Below are positions 30,696-44,694 of a stretch of 64,000 nucleotides of DNA, one piece after another. Source of the DNA: Adiantum capillus-veneris (lineage: Eukaryota; Streptophyta; Polypodiopsida; Polypodiales; Pteridaceae); the NCBI GenBank assembly GCA_014529385.2, contig CM043970.1:48263779-48327778 (forward strand), given 5' to 3'. The first letter of the stretch is position 1, and each line of letters begins with the position of its first letter. Both the position numbers and the translations under genes were made by a program. The notes under the pieces were generated by a model. That model saw only the letters and a program-made list of their open reading frames with translations. It was not told where the DNA came from and did no database searches.

Positions 30696-33600
30696 GGGAT
30701 TCAACCTTTTGAGATGGGAGATACTATAACGGCCGGACACCGCTTTCAAGGGACAGAAAGCCTCCATTATTCCCTTGATTAAGAAGTTTGGGCTTCATGT
30801 CCAGAGCTATGTCGACAAAGAAGACTATTTCATCTCTCCTCTCCAACATGAGGATGCTATCCTAGGGGCACCATGGTTCAACCGCATGGCTACCACCATG
30901 AAGTTCCCTGAAAAGAGAATCTACTTCACCCACAGGAAAAAGAACATGTATATAGATACTAGTGAGTTTGGTCTACCACTTGTAGATCCTTCTGCTTTTG
31001 ATAAATCAATGAAGAGCTCAATTTTTGCATACATGATTTTTGTCAAAGAGTCCCAAAAGATCCTAATGTTTCATCAAATATAAATGGTAGGAATCAAGAA
31101 GAGTTAGACTTGTATAATTTTCTAAAAGGATTCCACGATGTGTTCATCAATGATATCCCTATGGACTTACCTCCAAAACGAGGGGATGATGACCATCAAA
31201 TTGAGCTCCTACCAGGAAGCTCACTGCCTGACAAGCCGCCTTATCAAGTATCCCAAGCTCAACAAGAGGATATCATGAGGCAAGTACAAGAATTGGTTGA
31301 CAAAGGGATGGTGAGGCCTAGCTCCTCTCCCTTTTGTTCTCTAGTCTTTTTAGTGCAAAAGAAAGATGATACATATCGTATGTGTGTGGACTATTGAGCA
31401 CTAAGTCATATCGCTATCAAAAACAGATTTCTCGTGCCTCGGGTAGAAGATATATTTGATAAGCTACAAGGCTCTACCTACTTCAGTAGGATTGACCTTA
31501 AAGGTGGCTATCATCAAATAAGTATAGTGGATGAAGATGTCCTAAAGACCGTGTTTCGTACAACGTTTGGTCTTTATGAATACCTAGTCATGCCTTTTGG
31601 CTTGACCAACACACCAGCCACGTTCAATCGTTTAATGGAGAAAATATTTAGACCCTATCGCAAATTCATTGGAGTGTTCTTTGGTGATATCATCATCTAT
31701 TCCTAAGTCCTTGGAGGAACACAAGCAACATCTCCAAGTGATTTTTCAAGCATTGAGGGAGAACAAGCTTTTTCTCAACCAAAAGAAAAGCGAATTTTTC
31801 CTTTAAGAGATTCAATACTTAGGTCATATTATCTCTCAAGATGGTATCGATATGGATCTATCGAAGTTAGAGGTAATAAAAGCATGGCCTAATCCAAGGA
31901 ATCTACATGAGTTAAGAAGCTTTATTGGTATGTGTGCATACTATAGATGCTTCATAGCAAAATTTTCTCAAATAGCAGGACCATTACATGACTTTACAAA
32001 GAAGAATGTTAAGTATTCATGGACTGCTAAGGAGAAAAATGCTTTTGACAAGCTCAAAGAGAAGCTTACCTCCCAACCAATCCTCATGCTTCCGGATCTC
32101 TCAAAGCCATTTGAGGTCCAATGTGATGCTTGTGGTGATTGCCTTGGAGAAGTCTTGCTTCAAGAAGGGCATGCGGGTGAACGGGTCTTAGGCATTTATG
32201 AGAAAGAGCTTTTAGCTTTTCTACATGTCCTAGACACATGGAAACACCATTCATTTTATGAAATGACCATCAAAGTCTTAAGTACTTCATGACGCAAAAA
32301 AGCTTTCCGACAAACAAATGAGGTGGGCAAATTTTCTTTCACAATTTAAATTTCATATTTCTCACATTGCTGGTAAGCACAATCAAGTGGCCAATGCACT
32401 TTCATGAGATGACCAAAAGTTAATGTGGTGTCTATAGCAACTCACAATGATCTATGTTATATGATAGATGAGTATGCTACTGACCTTGACATTAGAGACA
32501 TAATGTCAACCCTTGCTTTGGGGAAGAAAGAGGAACCATTCACCTTGCAAGATGGTTATCTTCTCCATGGAAATAGGCTATGTGTTACCCACTCCCTTCG
32601 TGAGAAAGTTATGTTTGAATCTCATGATCCTCCCTATGCAAGGAATAGAGGCGTTCAACCTATGCTCCGAGGAGTAAAGACATATTTCTATTGGCCTACC
32701 ATGAAAGTGGACATACAAGAGTATGTTTCAAAATGTATGGTATGCCAAAAGACCAAGTATGATAGAGAGAAGCAACCTGGATTACTCCAGCCATTGCCTA
32801 TCCCAAATTCACCATGGGAGAGTATATCCATGGATTTCATCTTTGGATTACCCAAGTCTATCCATGGGAATACGAGAATATGGACAATATTCGACGGATT
32901 CAGCAATCAAGCACACTTTATTCATGTCAAAAAGACTATTAAGGCACATCAAATGGCAACTCTCTTCATATCACAGATTTTCAAACACCATGGATTGCCA
33001 ACATCCATCATGTCAGATAGAGATCCTAGAATGACCAATAATTTTTTAAAAGGTCTCTTTGAAAATCTAGGAACAAGATTGAATTTCTCTTCAGCCTATC
33101 ACCCACAAACGGATGGCCAAAGTGACATAGCCAATCTTACGATACTCAATCTACTAAAGACTTATGTTACCGAAGTAGATCAACGCTCACAATGGAAAAA
33201 GTATTTACCTCTTGTAGAGTATGCATATAATAATATTGTACATACTTCTACGAGAAAAACACCTTTTGAAATCATTGAGTGAAGACCTAAAAGTCCCTTG
33301 CTACTTAAGGTACATGGGAAGATCTTCGTTGCCGATGAGTATAGCCATGACCTACAAGAATCTTTTCAAAAGATTAAGGAGGCTATATCCATCTCTCAAC
33401 AAAGGCAAAAAGCTGTTGCTGATAAGCACAGAAGGGCCTTAACGTTCAAAGAAAATGATTGGGTCTACTTAAGTTTCCCAAGGCTCGATTAAGGCAAACG
33501 ACGGGCAAAAATCCTCAAAAGTATTATGCTAAAATAGCAAAAAGATACTATGGTCCTTTTCAAATCTTGAAGCCCATCAATGAGATGGCTTATCAACTTA

Positions 33601-33902
33601 AGTTGCCCAACCATTGGCTCATACACAATGCTTTTCATGTGAGCCTACTTAAGCCCTACAAAGGAGAGCCACCAAGTGAACCAATTATTGAAGACCCTCT
33701 CTAAAACGAAGACCAAGAAGAGGTGCTACAACCCGAAGCTATCCTTTAGCATAAAGACAAGGTACTACGACATGGTAAGATTATCCAACGGTATCTTATT
33801 AACTTCAAAAATTACCATTTTGAAGATGCTAGATGGATGTAAGGAATACAACTTAAGGATAGTATGAACCTTGTCAATTCTTACAATGCTACATTAGAGT
33901 AA
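30696..33902 (+). pseudogene. pol: gypsy-2 Pol (protease end, RT, RNase H, integrase, chromodomain-like tail)
   Basis: Domains in order: protease end; RT from PSSSPFCSLVFLVQKKDD through FSRIDLKGGYHQISI and VMPFGLTNTPATFNRLM to FFGDIIIYS near 31680, where the invariant FFDD/YVDD is FFGD; RNase H QCDACGDCLGEVLLQ near 32120; integrase HHCC ending CMVCQKTKYD near 32745; core IMSDRDPRMTNN near 33010 and GQSDIAN near 33118 with Asp for the catalytic Glu; C-terminal domain IHNAFHVSLLKPYKGEPP near 33620; tail INFKNYHFEDARWM. Stops near 31396, 31704, 32292, 33280 and 33490 and lost active-site residues make it inactive. Confidence 0.9.
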
Positions 33903-34239
33903 GAAAATGTACAAATTTCTTTTGAATGACCAATGTTTTTGTCTTATAAGACTAGTTTTCTTTTTATCATGCACAAATTTAAATAGTATGCATGCTCAGA
34001 ATCATGTTGACGACGTCTCTCAAACACCAAGTAGAATTTTCCACTCTACTTGGGAGAATGAAATGGACTAAAGAGCACACATGCTTGCGGCAGCTATGTC
34101 TCCCAAGCACCAAATGGATTAGTCATCCATCTTGGAAAGATGTCATAGGGTAAAAAGGAATCCTCTACCTGCTAAGGAACATTGATTAATGTCTAAGGCT
34201 TTATCTCTTCTACTTCATAGTCGAGGAGAACTATGATTT

Positions 34240-34253
34240 CAAGAGAGAGGTAA
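34240..34253 (+). promoter_or_regulatory. gypsy-2 polypurine tract
   Basis: AAGAGAGAGGTAA directly before the 3' LTR. Confidence 0.75.
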
Positions 34254-35823
34254 TGTCATAAGTCTCTAATATATCTAACCAACCTCAATGATTTTCTCAT
34301 ATTAAACTGATCATTTAATGTGGGAGAGTAGACGGGAACAAGGGTTAGAATATAGATATGTGCTTTTGGGCGGGTCTATCTCGACACGGGGCCGATGGTA
34401 AAAGGTCCCAAATGAGAGATGATCTATCAAAGAGCAAGGTTAGCTAATGGAGCCTAAAAACCTTAGGGTTAGCTTCATTAAAGACCTCCAAGAGTTGTGT
34501 TAAAAGTCCTTTGACCTTAGGTAAGCTAGGGTTGAGCTTGAGGTGGGAACCCGGCCCAAGCTTGAGGTGCTTGTCGTGCTTGATGACTAAGGTGCTTGAG
34601 GTGCTTGTCGTGCTTGCTAACTAAGATGCTTGAGGTGCTTGTCGTGCTTGCCGACTAGGGAGCTTGAGGTGCTTGTGGGAAAACTACCCAAGCTTGAGGT
34701 TCTTTGCCATGCTTGCTGACTAAGGTGCTTGAGGGTAAAGTGTTCCACAAAGTCAACAAAGATCCCTACAAGGAGGGGGCGAGCCCTACAAGAAGAGGCT
34801 AGAGAGAGAACACACACCCCCACACAAGGCAAGCTTGGTACGAAGAAAACAAATAGGACACTTGTCAAGCTCCTCCTCATGTTGCCCTCATTGTGTGCCT
34901 AAAGCCTATTGGTTGGCCTCCCAAGGGATCCAATGATAATTTAGTAGATTTAATTAATTTTTTTTGCATTTATCAAGTCCTCTCTCTCAAAGGGGAAAGA
35001 GGGACACTTGTCCCAACCCTACCCTTGTTGCTTGATATGCTTCTTGTAGGTGATTGGCTAGGCCTGGAAGGGTCCAATGAGCTTCAAGCATGGGCTACAA
35101 GGGGGGGTCGACCAAAGCAAGAAGGGGGCTAGCTTGGGGGGTATACTCTTCGACACACACTCACACACACTCTCATTGTGTAAAGTGCAAAGTGCAAGAG
35201 CTCCATCTCCTTCTCCAAGCTAGTAGAGAAGTGAGAGCCTAGACAAACACTCTTGGCTATGGAATGCAAATCCAACCTAGAGCCATGCTTCAATGCTTAA
35301 GCTTGCCATCTTCTCCATCTTCATTACTATGCTATTCTGTATGCTAGCAAGAAGAGTGATGATAAGTGAGGAACTACTTCTTTCTCCTATGGAATGTTTC
35401 TTCTTTCTCTTCCCTACCCTCATTCTCTGCTAGCTCTCTCCACCTTCGAAGGTGTTTGAGGCCTTGGGACTGAGGCTTGGGATAGTATATGATTTTTACA
35501 AAGTTTATGTGATGCATGAAGCTTTCTATCTTCATCGCATCACCTCGGTCACAAGGAACACAAAGATTGTACTATGCCAAGTCTCTCTTAATGGGAGAAT
35601 CTATAATACAAATGGCTATTGGAGAGGGGACCGACTCCACATAAACCCGATCCTCAAGTGTTGTCATGTTCTCTAATCTGTCTCTCTTGCAAAAGTATTG
35701 TTCATGCCAAGTTAACTAAGTATTATGTTTATGTTGCTACCATCAATTAAGTTCAAACAAAAATGCTTTCTCTAATTATTCTAATTTCGCTACTCTCAAA
35801 GTTCATAGGCCATTTCCATTACA
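34254..35823 (+). repeat. gypsy-2 3' LTR
   Basis: Partner of 21853-23451; a little shorter because of small indels. Ends TTACA, then TGCTG. Confidence 0.9.
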
Positions 35824-36120
35824 TGCTGAAAATTGTCCATCGCTTCCTTGTTACATCCATATTGGGCATATCATGCAATTAGCGGATTCCTAGCACAACG
35901 TCCCTGACAGAAAGCCCATCAAAAGATTTTTGTGCTTTCATGAGGACATTACATTCGCCATGCATATTGACCAAAGAATTGCCAAGCCCAACGTCCCCGA
36001 CTCCCACATCATTATGTCTTCTTGTCGCTTGGTTGTGGCTCTGTAAACTTTGATGGTTGCTCATCCTTCGGTGCTAGTCTGCTCATCCTCCGGTGCCTTT
36101 GGTCGGTACACTTTTGATGC

Positions 36121-36171
<51 letters not shown>

Positions 36172-36792
36172 CCCTCAAGCGCATAAAAGCACCCCTATTA
36201 AAGCACGACTGCTATGCACTAGCTACTATTAAGTAAACGATTTGGTGACGTGGTTCATCGAGCCCCAAGTTTAACGAGATCCCCTTAAGAAGATAATCAC
36301 GGTAAAAACCACTTGAAGGCAATTAATCAAGATTTCTAAAATCTCCGAGTGTAAACATCCGTAGTAACATTGCTACTTAGTCTTAGACATTGTTAGGATT
36401 TGACATGCACCCTAGAATTTCATATTTGAGGATTGCCAATCCACATGGAATGGCAAATTTTCCCCTAGCCATTTCAAATATAATGTCCAAATTTTCCATC
36501 CATTCCAATTTCCAATGATCAAGATTCAAAACTTACAAAAGTAAGCCATCAAAACACGGAGTACATGCTACAAAGATGATCTAATGTAGATCCATAGTTT
36601 TATGCATGCATCAAAACATATAGATAATCGAATGAGATAATTGCACATGTAGAGATAGAGCAATAGGGCTTTGGCAATGTACACTAAGGTTGCAACTTGG
36701 CTATGTATTATCACTTTTATGCAATATTTACGAAATTTGTTTTAAACGAGTAGATTAAGAGTCCCTATGGATGACCATTTTTTAACATTCTG
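35824..36792. other. Spacer with (CT)n tract
   Basis: (CT)n at about 36122-36168; otherwise AT-rich with no recognised gene. Confidence 0.5.
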
Positions 36793-37249
36793 GTGACATC
36801 CTTGGTCTTTCCTTGCGTGTCACGTGACACTTTCAAGGCCCTTGGATTGGTGGATGGCCGTAAAATCCTAACGCTAGAGTTAAGGCACAAATATTCTACT
36901 TTCAAGCATTTGAACTGGCGCAAGCGGAAGGCACTTGGCTCCGATCAGGTGGTGACGGACGTGAGCTCGGGAGCTTGGAGGAGATGGGAGGCGAACAGGC
37001 AAGGAGAGCAGGGAGCCTGGAGGGGAAGGCGAAACGGCAAGAACTGGAGGCAAGGCGCAAACAGTATATTGGTCAGAGAGGAGAGAGAGAGAGAGAGAGG
37101 AGAGACATTGTTGCAGACAAACACATGTTGTGTTGCAGTTGAGAGAGAGAGAGAGGGAGACATCACTTGCCCGAGAAGCCCCAGACGTTGCTGGTTGTAA
37201 GTTGTTGCCAGGTCTCTCTCTCTCTCTCTCTCTAAGATGGTCGTCTGAT
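36793..37249. other. Low-complexity (GA)n-bearing sequence
   Basis: A 135-codon plus frame starts at 36793 but its end runs through GA repeats and shows no domain; not called a gene. Confidence 0.4.
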
Positions 37250-37640
37250 GCAGCAGGGTAGGCCCTAGCATGGGTACGATATGAAGAACACGTAAACTCG
37301 CTCTCACGTGCAATTCACCTCGGTTGTCCAAGCTGTGGTGCAAATCAAGCCAGAGCTGGTAGTGATCAAAGGACTCGACAGAGAGATGCATGATGTCTTG
37401 GTAGTGACGAGGATGATAGCCTCTTTCGGAACGAGAGATGCATGATGTGCTGGTAGTGATGAGGATGATAGCGTGGGTACAACATGAAGAACACGTAAAC
37501 TCGCTCTTTCACGTGCAATTCACCTCGGTTGTCCAAGCTGTGGTGCAAATCAAGCCAGAGCTGGTAGTGATCAAAGGACTCGACAGAGAGATGCATGATG
37601 TGCTGGTAGTGACGAGGATGATAGTTTCCTACGACGTTAA
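37250..37640. repeat. Tandem duplication, period about 203 bp
   Basis: gaagaacacgtaaactcgct, followed by ttcacctcggttgtccaag and ggactcgacagagagatgca, occurs first from about 37279 and again from about 37482. A shorter sub-repeat (gagatgcatgatgt.ctggtagtga) occurs three times. Confidence 0.9.
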
Positions 37641-39289
<1,649 letters not shown>

Positions 39290-39510
39290 TGGGAGCCCAA
39301 CGGAAGCATCTCCTAAAATTTAGGGAACTGCTATTTTGGGCCACAAAATCTATTCGCGTCATTAGCTTCAGAATGACAAAGGGAACATTTTATTACTCTG
39401 CTGCAAAGTCAATTGATGCACCAGTTGAGAGATTTTTAAGCAGGAAGCCCAAAGCGGGGAAATTGCATGTATGAGCGCCAAGTGGCACTTTTTGGTCAAT
39501 TTACCAAGTC
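39290..39510 (+). repeat. Old LTR fragment related to the chromovirus
   Basis: Shares catctcctaaaatttaggga and actgctattttgggcc-type sequence, then diverged but colinear sequence (agatttttaagcaggaagcc versus agatatttttagacccgagg) with the LTRs at 50769-52246 and 57992-59469. No internal domain or partner. Confidence 0.75.
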
Positions 39511-40614
39511 TCTCATAACTGACTCTTTGGAGCAGTTTTGGAGGCTGACAACTCTGATTTTCAGCCATTTCTCTCCATTTTTGAGCTTCCCATGACTTTA
39601 CCTTGGACCAATGAGCTCATTTTCAGCATTGGAAGGCATCAGATGCGTGTTTACATGGCTGTTTTGCGGTGTTTTCAGCGATACGCAGGTTTTGGCAGCC
39701 TGCTTCATTTGTTTTTATTAAAGTATCATATCTAAAAAAGTTGACGTATTTTATTTTTGATTCTCAAAAATACGTCTAGTACGCATATTGTACACCGCGT
39801 ATTAAACGTCCCGTCCCGTACCATAGCTGCTATGGTAGTGGTCACTTGTGGAGTGATAAGAAAAAGGGCTAGCAAATAAGGTTGTGCCTCAAGTTCGCAT
39901 CACTCTATGGATGAAAACCTTAAACGACCTTAAATAATGTAAGCATGCCTTAAGCTTGGCACTACTTGGCAAGCCTGATATTGCGTTATAAGCACATGAA
40001 GAGGCTCAAATTAAAGAGCACAAATAGGCTAGCAAAAGATCAAGAGGTATGGTTAAGGTAATATGTTGCTTCCATGGATGGGGAATAAAGTTAGCCTTTC
40101 CATGAGGGATGTAGGTCTTTCCACGAGGGATGTAGACCAAAAGACATGGCAAGATCTTTTGCCCCTTTTCACAAGGGCATCAACCATAAGAACTTGATTG
40201 TTATCGATATAGAGCTTGACATGACCTGGATCATGGTGGATTTGTACAACTTGCACGCTTCGTGAACAAAAGGAAGGAATCGTGGGAGTGCCCCAAATTG
40301 GCACATGCATGATTGCTAATCACTGTCTAGAAAAGCCTAGGGATGGTGTAATCTGACCTATATATGTTCAAGCACTACTACTAATGCATGAAAAGATCTA
40401 TTCTACTTTATTATGGCAAAGGTGATTCAGGCATGTCACGTGTGGTGCAGGAAGAGGGGTGCCATCCTTCAACGAGAATTGAGGGGTTTAGGGGTTGGTG
40501 AGGAGGAGGTTGGCTTGGAGAGGTGAACTAGTGAAGAGGCTCGGGAGTTGATAGGCCTCCACTCACGACATGCATGGTGGGACAGTTTTGTTACGTGATA
40601 AGAAACTGTTACTA
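39511..40614. other. Spacer, no gene recognised
   Basis: Mixed DNA; small frames without motifs. Confidence 0.4.
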
Positions 40615-41336
40615 TCAAATTTTTTTTGTCATGCGAGGATCACTTACAATAGACTTGGGCATCCCATGATGCTTAAAGATGTGTGCTAGAAAAATCCTAG
40701 CCATATGATCCGCTTTGATTGTTTTCCTGACTGGAATAAAGTGAGCTTGCTTGCTAAATCTATCCACAATGGTCAAGATCGCATCATTTCCAGTCTGAGT
40801 CTTTGGGAGATTCCTCCCAAGGTTGATTAGGCACAGGCAAAGGTTGGAGTAATCTAGGCGTCTTATGCTGATCGTACTTTACCTTTTGGCAAACCAAACA
40901 TTCCTTAACATATTGATCAATGTCTGTTCTAAGGCTTGGCCAAAAGAAATATCTTTCCAAAGTCGTAGGGAGAATACCATGATGACCCGCATAAGGCGAA
41001 GCATGTGTTTCCTCCATGATCTTCTTTCTCAATAGTACGGCCACACAAATTGCTTGATAGTGGTAGAGGTAACCATCTCGAATCAAATAGGGATATTCAT
41101 TCTCTCCATTCTGTAACTTGCTCCAAATAGAGAAGTTGGGGTCGTTTGGGTACAAATCTGGGAGTTATTCCAATTCTTGGTGATATACAGAAGTAAGTGC
41201 ATTCACCTTAGGCCGTCTAGACAATGTGTCTGCAGCCACATTTACTCCCAGCCGCATGAAGGATCTGGAAGTGAAACATGGACAAACAGTTGGCCCATCT
41301 CATCTGCTTCTCAGATAGTTTCCGTTGCGGGGCCCT
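40615..41336 (-). pseudogene. Ty3/gypsy RNase H end and integrase fragment
   Basis: Minus strand from 41336: KLSEKQMRWANCLSMFHFQI (end of RNase H), then after frame changes YPYLIRDGYLYHYQAICVAV, the HHCC zinc finger (SPYAGHHGILPTTLERYFFW, ending CLVCQKVKYDQ), QPLPVPNQPWEE and VDRFSKQAHFIPVRKTIKAD. The fragment stops shortly after IVSDPRMTKK, losing the Glu-bearing part. Protein sequence is close to the intact chromovirus. At its left edge the minus strand has an 8-A run; at 41336 it joins LINE sequence. Confidence 0.8.
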
Positions 41337-41650
41337 GCCTGGCACAATAATACCTCTGTCCACAATGGCCTGCTGCCATGAGTCCACAATAGTCATACAT
41401 GCACCTCTCTGAATGCCTCCAGGCCCAAAAGTACTGACCAAAAGGTCTCATAGCGACCACGCAAGATCTGGCCACAATGCCGAATGCGGCTCTCACAAAA
41501 GTGATGCTCCTGTAGCATAAGTATGTCAATCATACCACCCACAAGGCATTTCTGAAGCTCCTTACGCAGATGAACCCTCTGGTGCAGAAACTAGGTCCAC
41601 CTAAACCTTGTACATTTCATGAGACAATCCTCATTGATCAATGAGAGAAG
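41337..41650 (-). pseudogene. LINE ORF2 endonuclease N-terminal fragment
   Basis: Minus strand begins near 41640 with MRIVS, a stop, then NVQGLGGP, the first strand of apurinic-like endonucleases of L1-type LINEs. In other frames LQEHHF (catalytic Glu motif) and GRYETFW follow, then FGPGGIQRGACMTIVDSWQQ. It matches the second copy at 62218-62377 plus 63822-63967. At about 41336 it passes without spacer into gypsy RNase H. LINE endonuclease nicks target DNA to prime reverse transcription. Confidence 0.7.
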
Positions 41651-43250
41651 ATCGATGCTGCTACATTAGCCAACTTCACAAGCTTCAAGGCCGGCTTGGA
41701 TGGGGAGTAATTTGCATCCGAGCTACCCCGAGGCAGACTTGTCTTTAGTAGTTGTCCAAACCACGAAGAGCGTGTAGTCCGTAGGGCTACATCCTTTGTC
41801 CAAGAATCCGAATGTACAAATACATAGCAAGGGGTACTCTGAGTGTCTGCAAAGAAGTAAACCACAATGTTTCTACATCCAGTTGCATCAGGTGGCATCA
41901 CACTGAACTTGGCTAGCGGCCAAAGTGTCTGTATCAAGTCTGTCACACCCAGGTCCCCTGTGTGGTGCGAGAACTCTAAAGTCTAGACCTGAGGCCAATC
42001 GAGGATTGTGTGCAGGGTCCACTCTATGTGATCTCTGCCACACAAGGGGAAGGAGAATCCAACTGCTGTATCCAAAGCCTCAGTGCTTTTAGCGGCTAGA
42101 GGAGTCCGAGACGGGTCAGAGGTGACGATGCTGAGGGCTCAGCGGGGGAGATGAGGGGAGCAAGAGGTGGGGGTGGGGGAAGGGGGGTGGGAGGTAGAGG
42201 GGGGGGGGGGGGATAGAGGAGTCGCAAAGTAGAGGGGCTTGCGGCAGTGAAAGCTGAGGTGGAGGGAGGCTCCCTAGGGAAATCATGCTACATAGGGTCA
42301 AAACAATTCCGTGTAGGAACTCAAAGTCTCAATGCTGCTAAACTATTGGAGGTCGGCCACTAGATGGGGCGGTGTGACGAGCCCGTCCCTGCTGATAGCG
42401 GTCGTGCACCTGCTGCCAGCCATCATCCGGCTCGTCATTGGGCTCTGAAGAGGTACCATCCTTGTGTGCCTTGGGTATCTGTCTGCTGTGCATAATCAAG
42501 CTTGGAGGGTTGACCATGCGACGCGGTCAATGTCTCTTGGGAGGACATGCCTTCGCTATATGGCCCATCTTTCTGCAAATGAAGCACTGATTCGGGAGTC
42601 CCGAATACTCTAACCTCTGGCGGAGCCACCCGCCACTCACCCTAGCTAGGAGGACTACCTTTGGGAGAGAGGGTGTCTCAAACCAGAACGCGTATTGAGC
42701 CTTGGTAGCAAGTGAAGCTGCTGTGCGTGGGGTCTCCAAGACTGTCCCGATCTCGGAACGAATCCTAGAAAGAAGCGGGAGGTACTCTCTCCTCGGGCCG
42801 GGGAAGCAAACCGAGATGGGCAAATCTGCTTCCTCGGCAAGAACATCTGAAGGTGGGTTAAAACCATGGCGCCACTGTCTGAAATGAGCCTGACCAGCGG
42901 GCTCATTGAAATGACCGGGCTCATTGAAATGACCTTGGTAACCATCTCGGGAGTCTCAAACTCGATCTGGTACTACCCTCGCCCGAGAAGCTGAATGTCG
43001 ATGATCTTCCCGCCCCTGCTAGGAGACGGGCTTATAGGAGGTTGCGCACCTCGCCTTTGCTAGGTCGACTGTTAATGATCTTGTAGATAACAAAGGTAGC
43101 CTGGAGCCGCTCCACCTCTGTTGCAAGTCTCGCTTGCTCTACTAGCGACAAAGCAAGTTGGATGGTGGACTCGGCGGTGTCGGACGAGGGGACTTCATCT
43201 GAGTCGCTTTGAAGCGGAGCACAAACTTCCATCTGTGTCTGCTAGTGTAC
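41651..43250 (-). pseudogene. LINE ORF1 remnant (RNA-binding, CCHC knuckle)
   Basis: Minus strand. Begins near 43232 (MEVCAPLQSDSDEVPSSD) with a helical stretch, then near 42820-42546 PISVCFPGPRREYLPLLSRI and RLEYSGLPNQCFICRKMGHI, followed by AKAC. This is the plant LINE-type DUF4283/zf-CCHC_4 layout (C-x2-C-x4-H-x4-C). The plant ORF1 protein coats the LINE RNA. Frame changes split the gene, and a Pro-rich, G-run-derived stretch lies near 42120-42290. It lies directly upstream of the endonuclease fragment, consistent with one decayed element. Confidence 0.65.
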
Positions 43251-43505
43251 CTGAAGGCGAAAAGACAGAGTTCTCTTGCTAGAGCGAATCTCCCCTAACG
43301 AGTTTGAGGAATTGCTATCGAAACCCGACAAGGAGAAGCGAAGGGGAAGAAAAAGAAGGGGGCGGAGAGTTGTGTTGCGAGCGATGGCGAAGCGAGCAGG
43401 GAGGGGGTAGTGCAGCGGCGGCGAGCGTGGCTTACTCCTCCATGTCCTTCTTGAGCTGAGGCCAACAAGTTTGAAGGTTATCCGGTTTAAAATTTGTGAC
43501 ATTTT

Positions 43506-44398
43506 TTTTTTTCCGAGAAAAAGATCCTTCTATTAGTTAATGAAATTGCCCATAGGGCTACAACCACCTCTACAAGAGAGGGCTACAACAATCATGACGG
43601 GGAGACTCTCCCAATGAAAAAACAGCATATGTACAATGAGGCTAAATCAAGAGTTGGGAGGAGGGAAAAGCCACACAGGTGGACGGTTGTGCCATCTGAG
43701 CACACCGTGGACCATGGTGAAAAAAAGCCCAAGACGCCAGAGTCGAAGGAAAGCCTCTTTGCTCTCCCGCATGCGGTCGGAGCTGCCCTGGAGTCTCTCA
43801 AACTGTCCTCTGAGAGTATGGATCAGCTCTAGCCAAAGTTCCCGAACAGTCTTTGCTGGTGGTACAGGGCGCGCCTCGAAGATGCGGAAGCAGCGGGCCT
43901 GCCAGATGAACCAAAGTGTCAGGCCGCTAATGAGCTCCCAACACTCCTCTCTCTCATTGCTCTCTCTCATTGCACCACTCCTGTGGAGTAAGCTCTGTAG
44001 CAGGCTGGAGTGTAGGACGACCCCGCTGCATCACTATCATCCTGCTGGTGGAGGATAGCTCAAACTGAAGTGCCAGGCCCGTGAGAGTGGACCAAGCAGC
44101 TGCCCCCCAAGTGTATTGCCAAGCTGTAGGAAGAGCTGGCATCAGCCGAAGAACACGAAGCCATACCTGCTGTGCCAAAGGATAGTCCCAAAGACAGTGA
44201 CGCTGACTCTCCACAAGAAGGTCACAAGCTGCACATGCAGCCGAGAGACCACTATGTAAAAGCCAGCTCCCAACTGCTGTAGCTTGGTGTGCAACCAGCC
44301 ACTGGAACAAAGTGACTCGCCTCGGCTGTCTGGAGTCCCACAACCTCTCCCAAAAGATGCCAAGAACTCAGCTATGAGACCCTCCTCCTGCCAATTTT
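43506..44398 (-). mobile_element. 5'-truncated LINE insertion (ORF2 zf-RVT end)
   Basis: Minus strand begins in the RT zinc-binding region (WDSRQPRRVTLFQWLVAHQA, CAACDLLVESQRHCLWDYPL: the C-x2-C...H...C of zf-RVT), continues through the ORF2 tail, and ends in an A run (T run 43506-43512 on plus). TTTGTGACATTTT occurs on both sides (43493-43505, 44399-44411), a 13-bp target duplication. This is the normal product of incomplete target-primed reverse transcription. Confidence 0.85.
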
Positions 44399-44694
44399 TT
44401 TGTGACATTTTCATGAAGGAGTTAATGCAAAGCTTGTTCATGATGTTGACTTGATAACTCTGCTTGATAACTCTGTCTGTGTTTGCGCTTGTCTGACTGT
44501 GTTTATTTGTTGATTTTTACACTGCTGTAATCAGTACTTGAAATATGGACATATACAGGCAGGTACCATGCAAGCTCCATGCATATGCATGAGGAGCTTG
44601 GAAATTGTGCAAAAAATATGCTCATTTTGCTCTACCCCAAATCATTGATCGGTCACGAATGCTCCATAACTTAGCTGTAATAGTATCTTGACTA

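Larger units (their letters stand above)
21853..35823 (+). mobile_element. gypsy-2: degenerate Ty3/gypsy element split by a CACTA transposon
   Basis: LTRs 21853-23451 and 34254-35823 both start TGT and end TTACA. Flanks TGTTG (21848-21852) and TGCTG (35824-35828) look like a 5-bp target duplication with one mutation. A Met-like primer site, gag, pol and polypurine tract are in normal order. Subtracting the 5.34-kb CACTA insertion leaves about 8.6 kb. Many stops, and mutated protease, RT and integrase catalytic residues, make it inactive. Confidence 0.9.
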
